A stretch of DNA of 64,000 nt from Theobroma cacao (lineage: Eukaryota; Streptophyta; Magnoliopsida; Malvales; Malvaceae): positions 4,688,714-4,752,713 of the forward strand of contig NC_030857.1 in NCBI RefSeq assembly GCF_000208745.1, read 5' to 3'. Position numbers and translations under genes: made by a program. Below the pieces are notes generated by a model. It did not search any database, had not been told where the DNA came from, and saw nothing but the letters and a program-made list of their open reading frames with translations. Every line of letters begins with the position of its first letter. The stretch's first letter is position 1. This document shows positions 1-12,038 of this stretch, piece by piece.

Positions 1-3000
1 AATAAATTATCTCAACTTCTTTCTTTTTTCCTTTATTGGCTCCATTATCGGGAGTAATGTCGGTTAATGTTAATCTCTAGTAGGAGTAACGTCCGTTCTC
101 TCTACCGCCATGGACACTCTCAAAGAGGGCTTGCACGCCCTCTAGCTAGGGTGTGACCTAGGAAAGAGTTGTTGTGCATAGGTTAATGTATTCACCTGCT
201 GTGTAACCAATCGGTAGATTGTATTATAATTTTCTTTAGGCCACTGAGTTGTATTTTAATTGAAGTTTATAATTTAGTTAAGAAAATTGTATAGAATACA
301 AGAACATCAGTATCAAAAAAATCGAAATTAATTAAGTCAATTTGTTTAAAAAGAACATGATCAAAATAATACAAATGCCAACATGATCTTCTTTTAATAT
401 CAGGGTTGATTCATTTGCTAAGTCAATATCCTCTTCCCATAAAGAAGATGACATATATTTAAATATGGCTTTAGAGTTGATAGCGCATTAACCCGACATG
501 TCTCATCCATGATTTTGTCTACTTATATATTTCTTTCTTCTGCCAAGTACAGATCCCTCAATTGTAAATGGCTGTCGATTTTTCAATCAGCAGGGGATCC
601 ATCGTCGTATTCCACTTCATTCAACAAGTCATCATTGTTCTCCGTTCTTCTCTCTGAACATACCAACAGCTACAATGCGCCTTAATTATTGTTTACTCGA
701 ATAGTTCCTTCCAGGAAGCGGGCGGCTAGCATAGAAATTTGAGTATGTATGCTTTATGTATTCAAGAAAGGAATTCTTCCTTAAACTAACTAATATTTGA
801 TTCTTTCAATGACTTGTCTATTTGGTGAAACTTGAATAGTACCTTCTTTGGACATCATGTTGTTGGATTTATCGACATGTTTGATTTTGATTTCTAGATT
901 TTTCTTTCATGAACAGTAATTATCAAGATCATAAGAAGATTCTCTCGGCAAAAGTTTTCTACCCAACAATAGATCAGGTAATACTTTAGGAGGAAGTCTT
1001 GCTTTTCACAATTATTGCATTATAATTAATTAATTAATTAAATATAATAATAGATTATGTAAAATTTATCAAAATTTTATATGAAATCTTACGTTATATA
1101 GTGATTAAATAACTATAAAACTATAATAAAAAAAATTACAAATATAATGCCTTTCTGGGAAACAAACAAATTCACTTCAAGGAATTAATTAATTGGTCCC
1201 AAATTGATGGGCTGGGCCCACTCAATTAGAACGCATACTGGTACTGGATTTTGTTTTCAAATACAGAAAAAGACAAAAAGGATGGAGTATTATAATATAT
1301 ACTTTGGATTGGCCTAAACTATGCAAAAAGAAGATTTTATAGTAACCAAACCATTCAAAGTGCAAATTCCAATTGTACAATCAGAAGAGATAAAGTGATC
1401 AATTGAGCCTCTTTGTGGCTTTTTCTTTACTTTTCTTATTTAATTTTTGTTAACAAGAGAGGAAGGAAAACATAGATAATTATACATAAATAAAAGTCAA
1501 AAGTTGAATAAAAAATGATAAGGTTAGACAAAACTATTAGCAATACCTTTATATATCTGATATGAAATAAAATCTGGTAATACCAGTTTAAATTATGTTA
1601 GGTTTCTTTTTTTTTTTTGTTTATGTCATTGCAGATGTTTCATTGACCATCAACCCGTACGGATAAAGTCCATGCAGACATGCAGCACAACCGGAACCAT
1701 GACCATGCAGCTAGAAAGACAAAGCAAGACAGTCACAAGTCAGAAAATAGATGCAAAAAGGTCCACACAAGCAGGTAGATCCTCATCCAAAGAAGGAACC
1801 AACAATAGGTTCAGCATATTAGAAAAATCAGCAGGGTCCCCGCAAACAGAATTGGACCAGCAACTCGCACAGATAAAATCGTTGCCCTTCCGATCTCTGC
1901 GTTTTTGGTTCATGTGTCTGTGCTTACAAAAAACAACGGGGGACGATTGACTAAGCTCAATTCATGAAGTTTTCTTGATTGGAGTCTCTGCAAAAATATC
2001 TGTTGGACTTGAACTTTATTTTAGACTTGAGACACTCAAAGCCAGGATAGTCAATTCTTTAAATGGCCATCTACCCTGATAAATTGGACCACTACTTGTA
2101 ACATAGCATCAAATTCCGCAGGAAAAAAGTTAAAAGGACTTCGTCAATCAAATTAATATTCCAGCATCAGGGACCTGTGGAAAACCATAATCTAGGGCTC
2201 ATTCTCTGGTTAACGTTTCCCATACGGCGAGGTAATAAGCTTCAATGTGGATTCGAGCTGATTTTGTGGTCGAAATGTAGAAGCTGTGTCTTTTTTTCCA
2301 TTCCAAATATCAAATATACCACCCTAGCTAGTACCTACATGAGGGCGGTAAGGGGTAGACTCAAAGCAGTCTCTGGTACCTGCCCCACGAGGACAAGAGC
2401 TGGTTTGCTAAACTCCCGGAATAGCATCATAGGTCATTGAAAACTTTCTGGTTTTCGTTAAGTCTGACACGCTATTTATAATCTATAACATAAGTAAAAG
2501 GAAGCCTTAAAGGGGACTTTTTCTTTTAATCACGTGAAGGGTTAAAAAAAACAAAATAAAATAAAATAAAACAATTAAAAAGAGATTCGTTTGCAACGCA
2601 TGAGTTATAATTTAATATATATAAAAAAAAACCTAAAGGGACTTCCTCGTTTGACTATGTGAAAGATATAAAAAAAAAAAGTCTGCATGCAACGTACGGA
2701 TAATAGTCTAGTAGTTTCATAAAAGCTGAAGAGTGAAGACTAACGAAAGAAGCCTAGCAAAAAGATGTAGATTAAGTCATTTATTGTTAAGGAAATGAGT
2801 TGCTAATTTTGAATGAATTTATTCATTTAATTATTTAGTTTAAGTCATTTAGATAAGTTATAATTTGGATATAAGTTAAAATATTAGGACAACAAAAAAT
2901 GGGTAGATATTATTGATGGTATCAAATGGTAATATACTTATTACAACTTGAAACATTTTTTGTGGAAGTCCTTGGGAGAAAAGCGCTTGCTGTCTGGTTT

Positions 3001-4573
3001 TATTATTTTGTAATCTTTCAACATTGCTGTTATTTTATGGTCTAAAACCCTTGTAATTAATGTTAGAACTTCTGTTTATTGCAGTTAAATATGGGATTCA
3101 AAGAAGGGAAGGGCATAAGCACTTATTTCAATGGAAAAACATCAAGGTGTTCATGCATAAGTGTGGGGTTGATCTGTGCTTGGTTTGCTTGTAAGATCCA
3201 TGTGGGTCAGTGTAGATGATCTGCTCATTGAGTGTTTGTGGGCGTTGGGTCAGGGGTTGTTGCTTTTTACAGGCCTATGTTTGAGCCGGAGTGTGTTGGG
3301 ACTTGGATGGGGCGTCTGGTTTTGTTCAGGCCTGATTGGAGGTCATGTAAATAGGTTACTTTTGTTGCGAGCTTGTAAGGCTGTTGGCCCAGTGGTGTTT
3401 AACCTTTATGTTTATTTTTTGGCATAGTGTATTAAAATACCCGACTTTGATTAAATTTATGTATTATTTTAAATTATTTTAATTTATTTAAGAATATATT
3501 ACATAAATTTTAATAAATTTAATTTAAATATTATCTCTAAATTATCTCAAAAGATAAATATATAATATATAAATAAATTTTAATTAATCAAATTATATGG
3601 TTTAAAATAATTAATCAATGAATTAATTATATGATTATTTTAAATTATATCTTCAAGTCCATGTGACGGAACATGATTTGTTTTAAAAAAGAATTCTTCA
3701 ATTTACTAATTGAGATTTGTGACATTTGTAATAACAATTTTCTCATTCTACATGCGCAATTGGAGAGGATTTAGACATTACTTTCAATCCATGGTTGCCT
3801 AAGACTTGAGTGATGTCTTTTGATTTAGAACAGCAAGAGTTCATACTTTTGTGATATGCTTATGTTATGTTATTCAAGTGTGATTGTCTAAAGTGATTTT
3901 ATTTGGTTACAATTAACTTAATCTTTGTTAATGTGTTAGCGAGTTTTGGACTTTGTCTTTTAATTTGATTTGTTAGCTTCTTAATTTAAAAGAAAGATTA
4001 AACTTACCTGAATAAGAGGATTTTATAAAAAAAATTTTCATTTAAGATGTTAAAATGTAACTTAAAATCGACTTAGACTTTATATCTTCTCTAAAGGAAA
4101 ATTATATTTAATTATTTTATATACATTTAAATATTTAATTCATTAATTGATATATAATTTATTGTTCAATTAAAAAAATATTTAACTGTTTCATATAAAA
4201 ATATTATTAAATATAAAAGCTTAATTTGTATTTAAACCAGAAAATTAGTAAGTGTGATTTACAAAACTAGGAAAGCATGGGTGCATTTTTTCTTATTACT
4301 ACGCGGCAGGCAAGCGATAGTCAACGCTAAGGAATCAGAGGTCTGCGCGTGGGGTTATGCCGAATACGCGAGTTTCATTGGAATATCAGCTTTAAAGAAT
4401 TTTTATCATCATACATGTTCTTTCCAACCTATGCACATTTTACCTTGATTTCTATCTTTTTTTTTTTTTTTCGGGTAGTCTACTTGCTCGATAAAAAGCT
4501 TGGAGGAATTTCGCATTTTTATTGTAATTATAAATAAAGAAAATAAGAAAATACTGCAAGTCATCGATCGGGA
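1..4573. other. AT-rich intergenic region upstream of the DnaJ gene
   Basis: No gene with a recognisable product was found on either strand. The stretch is AT-rich with short homopolymer runs, notably between 3430 and 4250. It holds a few isolated open frames of less than 95 codons with no exon partners. A weak retroelement-like frame at 1672-1950 is listed separately. The block at 3100-3430 is GC-richer than its surroundings, as are 1-240 and 2160-2440, which may mark old insertions, but I recognise none of them. Confidence 0.6.
1672..1950 (+). mobile_element. Possible degenerate LINE ORF1 fragment
   Basis: A 92-codon open frame contains a basic, Ser/Gln/Lys-rich stretch followed by the residues NNRFSILEKSAG. 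This resembles the 'SRF-x-x-L' segment that follows the zinc-knuckle region in plant non-LTR (LINE) ORF1 proteins. No endonuclease or reverse-transcriptase motif (such as YxDD) follows in any frame, so if it is a LINE it is a short decayed piece. The resemblance is weak and may be chance. Confidence 0.2.
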
Positions 4574-7500
4574 ATGGCGAAGGAGACGGAATATTACGAT
4601 GTTTTAGGGGTCAGCCCTTCTGCTACAGAGGCCGAAATCAAGAAAGCGTATTACATCAAGGTGATTATCTCTCTTTTCCATTATTATACTCTGATTTTAC
4701 ATCATCCATCAAGGTTGAGGGCAGACGATTAATGTTGGTAGATCCGTATAAAAATTATATTTGACTGTAGAATCAGAGGCTACTTTTGCAAAGTTGAAAC
4801 AATTCAAATTATTGTGTTTTTATTAGATTTATTCTGTCCTAATAATTTTCCCCTTTTTTATTATCGATTGTTTTTTCTTAAACAGAAAACATTTGATAGT
4901 AGATTCAGAGGCTACTTTTACTTATGCAAAGCCGAAACAATTCAAATTATTGTGTTTTTATTAGATTTATTCAGTCCTAATAATTTTTCCCCTTTTATTT
5001 TCGATTGTTTTTTCTTATACAGAAAACATATGTATGTCCTAATTCTTCCTCGTCCTCCAACTATCAGTTGCAGCTCTCCTGTAGTTTTCTTCGGATTCTT
5101 AAGTATTCAACTTTTTTCTAATAAAACCTTCACTTTGTTTGTTGTCTGCAGGCACGGCAGGTTCACCCAGATAAAAACCCAAATGATCCTCTCGCAGCAC
5201 AAAATTTTCAGGCAAGTATTACATTTTACAGCACCGAAAAAATGATAGTTAAATTAAGTGCTTGAGGTTTCTTACATTTTACAGCACCAAAAAAATGATA
5301 GTTAAATTAAGTGCTTGAGGTTTCTGGTATGTTATAAGTAATTCCAATTATTATAATCTGTATCTTACATGCAATAATGTTTTAGCACCATAAACTGACC
5401 TAACTTTAGCATTGCCAGATGCAGATTGGCGTATTAGATCAGTTTCTTTGTAGTTTAACATTGGTAAAGTTTATATCCCTTGCTTTCTACAATGTCTCTC
5501 AGTGCAGAACTCTGATTGCAAAATGAAAACTGCCACGAGGAATGCCATGGGATGTAACATGAATACTATTAATCTCTTTGCCATTTCTTACCCTTATGTG
5601 TCAAGTGCCTCCTTCATAAGTTGTTGCTTTGTAATTTTTGTGTGCTATTGTTATTAAAACACTTGAAAATTGTTTGGGTAGAGGATCGTGGTCCGTTATC
5701 TGAATCTTGGGGTGTTTTTGTTTAGACCATATGGGCAGATACACAGTAAGATCCAAAAGGAAAAGAAGAAAATGTTTAAATGTATAGTTTTTTTTTTTAA
5801 ATATAAAATGTATAGTTATATGGGCAGCTTTTTTAATACTATATGTGTTAGGTGCTAATTGTTTTAGTATTTGCCTTCACTGTGTTCAATATTCTTGACA
5901 ATTCTCATTTTCCAAGTGTTACTCAGGTGTTGGGAGAGGCTTACCAAGTTTTAAGTGATCCGGCACAACGACAAGCGTATGATGCTTATGGAAAATCAGG
6001 AATCTCAACGTTAGTTTCTTGTTCTATAAATACATGAATCTCAAGGTTCATAGGCTGTCTAAAAAAATTGAAAGAAATGTAATATTCTTTTCATGCAATT
6101 TATTTGATGGTTTTGTTTGCTTGCAGTGAAGCAATTATTGATCCCGCAGCAGTATTTGCAATGCTTTTTGGTAGTGAGCTTTTTGAAGAATATATAGGAC
6201 AGCTTGCTATGGCATCAATGGCCTCACTAGACATTTTCACAGAAGGGGAGCAGTTTGATGCTAAAAAGTTGCAGGAGAAAATGAGGGTAAAAATTCTTAT
6301 TTATGTTGTAGATGATAGAGACTTTTACTAGAATTTCAATTGTGATAGGGTGAGTAATTGATGAAAGAAATAGGGCAAAGAAAGTCGTAATTTAATAAAC
6401 AGTGAGTTTTTTGCCTTTCTTGTAATTCTCTTATTGTTTGAACTGAGGTTTGTGGTTGATTTCTCTGCTGTAAATCAGTTTTTAGAAACAACCGCATAGT
6501 AAGTTTGACCTGGATTAGGCATGGAAATCTTGGGCAACCAGGCATTGTATTATAGGGAAAAGGGTTCAGATCTAATGGACGAGAAAAATTTAATTGGTTG
6601 TGAATATTGAGGACAAATACGTGGCTAGTAATAACATACAGAGTTTCTGGAAATATCAAACTAATAACAGAATATTTACTTAGGTGGAGGTAGCTGGATG
6701 ACTGGTGTTTAGGGGTCACAAAGGTGTGTACCATGTATGGCAACACTGCTAATTTAAGAAATCATTGATTGTAGGACACAGATACTGCAATATTGTAGAT
6801 AGGGGTGAACCAGCTTTGACTTTATGAATTATCAATGACCACCCTGATGTTTTCAGGGCGACACTTACACCCTTCTAATATGTTTTGTTACATATGGGCC
6901 TGGGGGTGTTGCCAAATTCATTTTATGATAACACAAACATGCCTTCAAGGGATCACATGTTGTTCCACTTTTCCTTCTTCTTTATCAATTTTTCAAATGA
7001 AAAAGATATTTTTCATAATCAACTAGGTTCAATCATAAGGCTGTGTACATATGACCCTTCTATACATCTATTTGCAGGTGATTTTTACACAGGCCCTCCG
7101 ACTAAGTTCAATAGTCTAATTGTCAATGGTCAAGAAAACCTAGCTCAAGCCTGATTAAGGCTTGAGCCCATATTTTTTGTTGAAGAATTCTTGGAATATG
7201 GAATTGATATTTTCATAATAAAATCAGTTTTCTTGTTTCGATTGCAAGTCAAATGCTACTGAATTTACGAGAAGTCACTGTGATCATACACTAGCTTCCA
7301 TCTTTTTGTTCTTTACCATCTTACTTGGTTTTCTCAAAGAAAAGAAAAATAAAAACAGGTGAGGGTTAAAGTTGATATCATCTGTAATATTCTATTTAAT
7401 GTCGACATATATAAGGTAATGCATGTATTGGCAGTATAAGAAATGATTTAATTCTCAGTTTTATGATGGATTGTTGGTTTGATGATTATCTTTCTTTTTC

Positions 7501-10294
7501 TATGTAAATGTTACTTCATGAAACTTGACTCTGTTTCATCTATTGATAACCCTTTGTCCTCATCACTCTTTTCTTATAAAAGACATTCTGAACATTTTTC
7601 CATCAATGCAAAATAAAAAGAAAAAAAAATCTTTTTATAGAATTTATCAGTATTTCTTGTTGTTTGCATGCTGTGAACTTACCAAAAATATGATAATTTT
7701 TTTTTTTTTATGTAAAACGTTTCTGGCTACAGATTGTTCAAAAGGAAAGAGAGGAAAAGCTTGCTGAAATATTGATAGATCGACTAAATCAATATGTGCA
7801 AGGAAACAAAGAGGAGTTTGTTAATCATGCGAAAGCTGAAGTTTCCAGGCTCTCTAATGCAGGTAATATTGTGTGAGGGTCAGAGAAAAGTAAAAATTTT
7901 TCTTCTTTTTGGACATACTTCTAGTAAACTTTTTTTAAAATTTTCCAGCACTCATATGATCTGACCTTCTAAAATATTGCCTAAATTAGCAAAGTGGGCA
8001 GTTATGAATACCAAATTGAAAATAAAATAAAACAGCAATGTGTCTTAAAAATGCACCCTTCTTAATGCTTGGAAGTGTTTAAGATTTGCGATGAGTTGAA
8101 CTTTTTTCTTTGAATGGCTGTTTTGCTTATTGATATCAGTTAAATCTCACATTTGGTATTCAAAGGTTTTCTTTTTTTCACCACAAAGAGTAACTATAAA
8201 ATTTGGTGATTTAATCTATTTTGGATAATTTCAGATGGATTTCTAATTTGAAAAGATATTATATATAAAAAAGAGGTGCAATTTAATATTAACTCGTACT
8301 TGGATAAAAGCTCTAAATTGGGAGTCGAAAATGAATGTAAAAGTATACCAACAAATCTTGATTTAGTATAGGTATTACCTATTTTGCATGTCTTGTTTCC
8401 TCATTATCTATTGTGTTTTTGTTGGATTTCTATTTTATATAATTGATTTTTGGTTGTGATAGATTCTGTGGTATATTTTCACAGCTTATGGTGTTGATAT
8501 GTTGAATACAATTGGTTACATATATGTAAGACAAGCAGCAAAAGAACTTGGAAAGAAAGCAATATACTTGGGTGTACCATTCATTGCTGAGTGGTTTCGA
8601 AACAAAGGCCATTTTATTAAATCCCAAGTAACAGCAGTAACAGGTTAGTAGATCAATGGTTAGCAGACAATAATTATGTTTTGTTGGTAACTCGTTTGGC
8701 CTTCTAATGTTATCAAATTAAGGGTAGGCCTTTCTTTCAAAACTTTGTGCCTTTTATTCAAATCTTACCGAGGATAATTCATTATGCTTTTAATATTTCT
8801 TGCAATTAAGATTTCTTACTAAGGATAACTTTTGTGTTTTATCATTTTACCCTTCTGGTTGTAGGCGCACTTGCTTTGCTTCAGCTGCAAGAAGATATGA
8901 AGAAGCAGCTTAGTGCAGAAGGAAACTACACTGAGGAGGAGCTTGAAGAGTATATGCAATCTCACAAGAAGCTGATGATCGATTCATTATGGAAGCTTAA
9001 CGTTGCCGACATCGAAGCTACTCTTTCCCGTGTTTGTCAAATGGTTGTTTCACTAGTCCTTTTTTTATGCTGTTAGATAACACTGGTTGATATTAGTTGT
9101 ATGTTTACTGTAATCTATCAAATGTTTGTTTTAGGTTCTTCAAGATAACAATTCCAAGAAGGAAGAGCTTCGAGCACGAGCAAAAGGGTTGAAAACTCTT
9201 GGTAAAATCTTCCAGGTGTGTGTTTTTCACCTTTCCTTTTTTTTCTCTTTTTCATCTTGATGTTTTATCATCTGATCATTTCTTTAATTCATTTGAACTT
9301 TCTTTAAAATACTATGGTATGATTATAGAGGGCTAAGTCAGCCAATGGAAGTGAGAGTGAATCTGTGCTAACCGATACAGTACATAGCACAGTATATACA
9401 TTGAATGGAAGTGAACCAAGCTATGACGGCAGTTCTCCTAATGCATCCCCGAAGTCCTTAAACCAGGAAGACTCATCTTGCTCTACATTTGCAGCACAGG
9501 TATGGTTATTTTTCTGACTGATATCCTTTTTTATTTCTTTTATTTATGTAATGTAACAGCTATTGGTCCTTTTCTGGATTCATTAAATGGCATTATAACC
9601 GTTGAAGATTTATTGTTACCTACCTGGGATTTAGGCAGACAATCAAAGAAATGTTCTTTCTATAGTTTGGTTAATTTTGGTTGCATTTAAGGGATCTGGG
9701 ATTGTTCTTCTGGAAGTACATATGAAGACCTTTAATCTGACGTTTAAGATTTGAATTGAATTTTTTTCAGGGAGATTGAGAGAGGAGAAAGAATCTATGA
9801 TTTAGATTTATTATCCCAAAACCTTTGAATATTAAACTCAAATTTCTGATCCAAGAAGCTTTAACTAGCAGTGCCAAGTAATGCATAACATCGGAAATCC
9901 TTTAGATAGAAGAAGATGCTAAAACTTAAAGAAATACATAAAATGTAGAGTAGGGGTTCTTATGTTCAAAACAGTCAAACATTGGATATATACCTCCAGA
10001 TGCGGTGGCAATAAATTTTTTATTTTTAGAAATAGCCTGAATATGCCCCTTTTTTAATTTGGCAGGGGTGGGAAGTGGTGAAGATGAATAGTAGAGAATC
10101 AGACACACATCTTACTTTTCTTTTCTGACCCATGTTGTTACTATTCTTATTTGGTATCTTCATTTTCTCTGACTATTTTAAACAATTGAACATTCTAGAG
10201 CCCCTATGTGGAGGCTCCTAACTTTGCGGATGCTCAGTTCACGTATAACTTCCCAAGGCCAACAGCACCACCTGGTGCACAGAGAAATCCATGA
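4574..10294 (+). CDS. DNAJ10: DnaJ10-type J-domain co-chaperone
   Basis: This is a J-domain co-chaperone that stimulates Hsp70 ATPase; the family is Arabidopsis DnaJ10-like, with a DnaJ-X C-terminal domain. Ten exons give 401 aa: 4574-4660, 5152-5211, 5927-6009, 6127-6286, 7733-7862, 8485-8643, 8865-9043, 9135-9215, 9329-9499, 10199-10294. The J domain opens the protein ([20 protein letters not shown]). The catalytic HPD is in exon 2 ([11 protein letters not shown]), and helix IV ends near YGKSGIS. The conserved middle follows ([20 protein letters not shown]), then a helical DnaJ-X region ([20 protein letters not shown]) and a low-complexity tail ending GAQRNP. There is no zinc finger or Gly/Phe region, so it is type III. 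No signal peptide is evident. All exon phases close. Intron 2 uses a GC donor. Length matches the Arabidopsis protein (about 398 aa). Confidence 0.93.
4769..5030 (+). repeat. Tandem duplication of about 130 bp in DnaJ intron 1
   Basis: Copy 1 (about 4769-4900) and copy 2 (about 4901-5030) share the order TCAGAGGCTACTTTT, GAAACAATTCAAATTATTG, TTTTTATTAGATTTATTC, TCGATTGTTTTTTCTTA and ACAGAAAACAT. They differ by scattered substitutions and a small indel (copy 2 has extra bases after the first block). Confidence 0.85.
5212..5926 (+). other. Intron 2 of the DnaJ gene with a GC-AG splice pair
   Basis: The exon 2 frame ends in CAG and is followed by GCAAGT, a consensus GC donor with otherwise perfect pairing to U1. 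No usable GT lies nearby that keeps the frame. The acceptor is ACTCAG at 5921-5926, and the joined reading continues as [10 protein letters not shown], as in the family. Confidence 0.75.
5219..5325 (+). repeat. Tandem 53-bp duplication in DnaJ intron 2
   Basis: The unit starting TTACATTTTACAGCACC and ending GCTTGAGGTTTC occurs twice with a period of 53 bases (starts 5219 and 5272). I see one clear mismatch (G versus A after GCACC), so the duplication is young. It begins just inside the intron, a few bases after the GC donor. Confidence 0.9.
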
Positions 10295-12038
10295 ACTAGC
10301 AGACATTCAGTGGCCTGATCCCTATAGGTGTATGCTTGTATTATATAGCTATTGTGGGTGCAGCTGGCGGAGGGATTCCAGTGTCATATCATTGGTTCAA
10401 TGCATGCCTATATTTGAGTGATGAAGAGCCAATGCGTGCCTCTGTTTGAGTGATGAAGAGCACATCCCACCGGAGTGGGCAGGTGTTATGACAGATTAGA
10501 TCTTTATGCATATAGATAACATGGTTGTAGAATTATAATTATTTCTATTGTAACAGGTTGGCTGCGTTTGGCTGCCTAGTTACTTGAATGTTTGTTTCTT
10601 TGGGGTTGATTTTGCATTGCATTTGTTGTGTTTTGGTTTTCCAATGTAAATTAGTGATTATGTATACCTTCTTGTGAAGTCTATTTATTTGGAAAAAGAG
10701 GGGATTTTGGAAACTCAAACTTTGTGATACATGCAAGGTAGTGCAAATAATTATATGGTATGCTGTAGCTGACGCCAAGATTAAATGATAAATATTAGTA
10801 ATAGCGTAGAATTTCTTCCCAAAACAATTTGTCCACTTTTGATGCAAGCACTCTTTTTCAAAACATAATTTCTATATATTTTATCAAAACACTCACCTAG
10901 TGAGTAGGGAGTGTCCCAACTCAATTATAATATAGGCATTAGCGGGCAATCTGCCGAGCTATGGATAAAGAAAAAGCCGCTCGAGTTTCCAAGACAGGTG
11001 AGGGGATCCTGTGCCTACGACTCTACTTTGCCGTAGTTAAGCATACCCTTCTGTCGATTTTTGAGAAAATCCTTGAATACTAGTAAAGATTTCTTTTCGT
11101 GTTCTCTCGAGGATAAAAATTCTTCCGATAACTAATAATTGCTAATTTGAATTTTGAAACACAGCAGCGGGATTCAGATAATATTTGTGGTAGAATAAGA
11201 GTCTAATTCTACTGTGGTAGAATAAGCGTAATTCTATGAGATTTTTTGGGTAAGACTGTCAACAGATAATCACAACGCCTTTAGTTAGGAGTAAACACAG
11301 AAAGCGTTAACGATTATTGGGAAAAAACTTAGCGTTATTATACCAAGAAATCACAAAAGTTCTTCTATAGTACAAAAACAGCCGTTGCTGGTCCCGGTAA
11401 AAAGGTGCCGTAGGGACTTAGGGGGGACAGTAATAATAAGGAAAGATACTTGGTTGGTAACACCGAATATTAGGAAGAGCATAAAAGCAGAAAAGAGGAG
11501 GAAAGTCGCTACTGAAGGGAGTTTTGACTAAAGGCAAAATCCACAAGGAGAACTTAGAGGGTAAAAGATTTGACTGGGTGAGAAGGGAATTGGACTTGGA
11601 ATGGAAATTGCGAGGTGGCATTGGGGATAGAGCTTTTTTTTTTTTCCCTGAAGAGAGCGAGAACGCCTTTGCTTTCTTTCTTTGCATCTCGCCGGCCCAT
11701 CCTCCGCCAATTTCTCTCTCTTTTCCTCAGATCTTTTGCTCTCGTTGCTTGTTATTTAAAGAAGATTTATTAATTGACTAATTGATTGATTGATCGCTTG
11801 AGATCCGGCGTACTGCTATACGTCGTAAAGGGAATGTGAAGTCCGCAATCAATTCAAATTCAAAGCGAGGCCGCGTTGTACATCCTGTGCCCCTTCCAAC
11901 CGAAGCCGCCTTGTATTGCTTTCTTCCAGCTATTATTTTATTGTTCCGCCTGAGATCTGGTCCCTTCCCTGCCAGTTCCCTTGATAGTTATCAACGAAGA
12001 AGTTGTGCTAACGTAAAACAGGACGAACATACAAGGAT
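10295..12038. other. Intergenic region between DnaJ and the transporter (3' and 5' UTRs)
   Basis: The left end is presumably the DnaJ 3' UTR and carries a short 32-bp tandem repeat (10399-10462). The right end (about 11680-12038) is pyrimidine-rich and is probably the transporter 5' leader; it contains an ATG-initiated open frame at 11836-12099 that overlaps the transporter start. I see no other gene. Confidence 0.6.
10399..10462 (+). repeat. Two-copy 32-bp tandem repeat in the DnaJ 3' region
   Basis: AATGCATGCCTATATTTGAG and AATGCGTGCCTCTGTTTGAG begin two adjacent 32-base units, each continuing TGATGAAGAGC. The repeat starts about 105 bases after the stop codon, so it is likely transcribed. 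Confidence 0.75.

Noticed and set aside
4814..5245. 143-codon frame in DnaJ introns 1-2
   Set aside because: It reads through the duplicated intron and across exon 2 in the wrong frame for the J domain.
6336..6746. 136-codon minus-strand frame in DnaJ intron 4
   Set aside because: No recognisable content; it is wholly inside an intron and is explained by chance.
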